Below the pieces are notes generated by a model, which saw only the letters and a program-made list of their open reading frames with translations, was not told where the DNA came from and made no database searches. Shown here one piece after another: positions 14,292 to 14,967 of a stretch of DNA of 14,967 bases. Position numbers and translations under genes: made by a program. How positions within the stretch are numbered: position 1 is the first letter of the stretch; each line of letters begins with the position of its first letter. Origin of the DNA: Abiotrophia sp965245735 (lineage in GTDB: Bacteria; Bacillota; Bacilli; Lactobacillales; Aerococcaceae); NCBI GenBank assembly GCA_965245735.1, contig CBDFAX010000037.1, positions 1-14,967 on the forward strand. Reading direction: 5' to 3'.

Positions 14292-14300
14292 TGTTATGAT
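14292..14300 (+). promoter_or_regulatory. Extended -10 promoter of mscL
   Basis: TGTTATGAT is a TGn-extended -10 element with hexamer TATGAT (14295-14300); there is no clear -35. Transcription would start about 20 bases before the mscL start codon. Confidence 0.5.
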
Positions 14301-14327
14301 TAGTAGATGAAAGGAGGGGAATTTAGA

Positions 14328-14714
14328 ATGAAAAAAATCTTTGAAGAATTCCGTGGCTTTATTGCCAAAGACAATATTGTAACTTTAGCCGTTGCTGTGA
14401 TCTTGGGGGGTGCCTTCTCAAGTATCGTAACTAGCTTGGTAAATGATATCTTCATGCCAATCCTCGTTGCCGTAACTGGTCAAGCTACTGTTTCTGGCAT
14501 CTCATTGCGCATTGGGAATACTTACCTAGGTGTGGGTAACTTCTTACAAGCAGTTATTAACTTCGTTATCATTGGTTTCTTGTTATTCATGACTTTGAAA
14601 GCTTTAGGGAAGGCTCAGGGCAAAGACTTGATCAACCCACCTGCGCCACCTGCAGGTCCAAGCGAAAAAGACTTATTACAAGACATCTTAAACGAATTGA
14701 AGAAAGAAAAATAA
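14328..14714 (+). CDS. mscL: Large-conductance mechanosensitive channel
   Basis: MscL is a homopentameric pore that opens under membrane tension and releases solutes on osmotic downshock. The 128-residue protein has the N-terminal amphipathic helix KKIFEEFRGFIAKDN, the pore-lining first membrane segment (TLAVAVILGGAFSSIVTSLVND, about 18-39) with the small-residue constriction, a loop of about 30 residues, a second membrane segment (about 68-90) and the charged C-terminal helix ending EKDLLQDILNELKKEK. Length and pattern are normal. The in-frame ATG at 14307 is not used, because the ribosome binding site AAGGAGGGG (14311-14319) lies after it and is placed for 14328. The gene has its own promoter and a strong terminator. 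Confidence 0.95.
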   Translation: MKKIFEEFRGFIAKDNIVTLAVAVILGGAFSSIVTSLVNDIFMPILVAVTGQATVSGISLRIGNTYLGVGNFLQAVINFVIIGFLLFMTLKALGKAQGKDLINPPAPPAGPSEKDLLQDILNELKKEK

Positions 14715-14725
14715 GACTTTCGCAT

Positions 14726-14756
14726 AGAGCTGTCTCGCAAGAGATGGCTCTTTTTT
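14726..14756 (+). terminator. Terminator of mscL
   Basis: AGAGCTGTCTC (14726-14736) pairs with GAGATGGCTCT (14741-14751) with two G-T pairs and a GCAA tetraloop, followed by a T-run. The T-run forms the edge of the neighbouring palindrome. Confidence 0.88.
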
Positions 14757-14802
14757 ATTTGCCCAATATATCATATATGATATATTGGGCAAATAAAAAA
14801 GA
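14749..14802. repeat. Perfect 54-bp palindrome between convergent mscL and tRNA genes
   Basis: Each 27-base arm is the exact reverse complement of the other, with the centre between 14775 and 14776 and no spacer. The core reads GCCCAATATATCATA followed by its mirror, and the ends are the T-run of the mscL terminator and the A-run that forms the T-run of the tRNA terminator. Because A follows the hairpin on either strand, it is not a U-tract terminator by itself. Confidence 0.9.
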
Positions 14803-14822
14803 AGTATCTGATGATACTTCTT
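14795..14822 (-). terminator. Terminator of the tRNA genes
   Basis: On the minus strand AAGAAGTATC (14822-14813) pairs with GATACTTCTT (14808-14799) around an ATCA loop, followed by TTTTT. It starts five bases past the 3' end of tRNA-Thr. Confidence 0.88.
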
Positions 14823-14826
14823 GATA

Positions 14827-14899
14827 AGCCACTTGCCGGGCTTGAACCGGCGACCTCATCCTTACCATGGATGCGCTCTACCTGCTGAGCTAAAGCGGC
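14827..14899 (-). tRNA. tRNA-Thr (anticodon GGT)
   Basis: This is a 73-base cloverleaf on the minus strand. The acceptor GCCGCTT pairs with AAGTGGC (one G-U pair), the D-arm holds TTAGCTCAGCAGG, and the anticodon stem CATCC/GGATG encloses the loop ATGGTAA with anticodon GGT, reading ACC and ACU. The T-arm is GCCGG-TTCGAGC-CCGGC. The discriminator base is T, and no CCA is encoded, so the end must be added by the CCA enzyme. Confidence 0.95.
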
Positions 14900-14913
14900 A
14901 ATATAAAATTTTA

Positions 14914-14967
14914 CTCCGCAAGTAGGGCTCGAACCTACGACATCATGATTAACAGTCATGCGCTCTG
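14914..14967 (-). tRNA. tRNA-Asn (anticodon GTT), 5' part outside window
   Basis: The 3' part of a tRNA on the minus strand: the anticodon loop in GACTGTTAATC gives GTT, the T-arm is GTAGG-TTCGAGC-CCTAC, and the acceptor strand TTGCGGA is followed by discriminator G, typical of tRNA-Asn. CCA is not encoded. It is 14 bases upstream of tRNA-Thr and shares its terminator. Confidence 0.93.

Noticed and set aside
14307..14327. mscL start at the upstream ATG
   Set aside because: That reading would translate the ribosome binding site itself; MKKIFEEF at 14328 matches the family start.
14757..14794. The palindrome as a bidirectional intrinsic terminator
   Set aside because: On either strand the hairpin is followed by A, not T. 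Each neighbouring unit already has its own complete terminator.
1..14967. Mobile elements, CRISPR arrays, phage or defence genes
   Set aside because: No transposase, integrase, spaced direct repeats or defence-type domains were found on either strand; gene content is chromosomal housekeeping.

Overview
The window looks like ordinary chromosome from a low-to-moderate-GC Gram-positive of the order Lactobacillales. Supporting signs are strong AGGAGG ribosome binding sites, sigma-A promoters, U-tract terminators, methionine-transporter control by T-box leaders rather than SAM riboswitches, and tRNA genes without an encoded CCA end. An Aerococcaceae-type organism such as Abiotrophia is a guess. 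I see no insertion sequence, prophage or CRISPR array.

Left part (1-6055): the 3' end of a type I glutamine synthetase gene (glnA) with its terminator; a membrane-anchored C39-like cysteine peptidase gene with its own extended -10 promoter and terminator; a cation diffusion facilitator closest to the manganese exporter MntE, followed 12 bases later by purA; a convergent terminator; an HSL-type alpha/beta hydrolase on the minus strand, divergent from birA, with two clear back-to-back promoters between them; and the birA terminator.

Central part (6067-11560, minus strand): one methionine-uptake operon in the order metN, metI, substrate-binding protein, M20 amidohydrolase, second substrate-binding protein. 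It starts at a strong promoter (TTGACT-17-TATAGT) and is preceded by about 550 bases of leader holding two complete T-box riboswitches in series. Each has its own Stem I, an ATG (methionine) specifier, a T-box sequence with UGGU complementary to an ACCA tRNA end, and its own terminator. Uncharged tRNA-Met would have to open both gates before the genes are transcribed. The genes show further oddities: neither binding protein has a lipobox cysteine, MetN carries an extra segment of about 35 residues, and the M20 hydrolase lies between the two binding protein genes, which suggests that methionine-containing peptides or N-acyl-methionine are imported and cleaved.

Right part (11703-14967): a class I aminotransferase gene divergent from the met operon, followed closely by a 56-residue 4-oxalocrotonate-tautomerase-like gene; a DadA/glycine-oxidase-like FAD oxidoreductase; mscL; and, convergent to mscL, tRNA-Thr(GGT) and a partial tRNA-Asn(GTT). 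Between the mscL and tRNA terminators lies a perfect 54-bp palindrome.

No wholly new multi-gene system is visible. The most notable items are the tandem methionine T-boxes, the palindrome, and the soluble-looking MetQ pair with the extended MetN.
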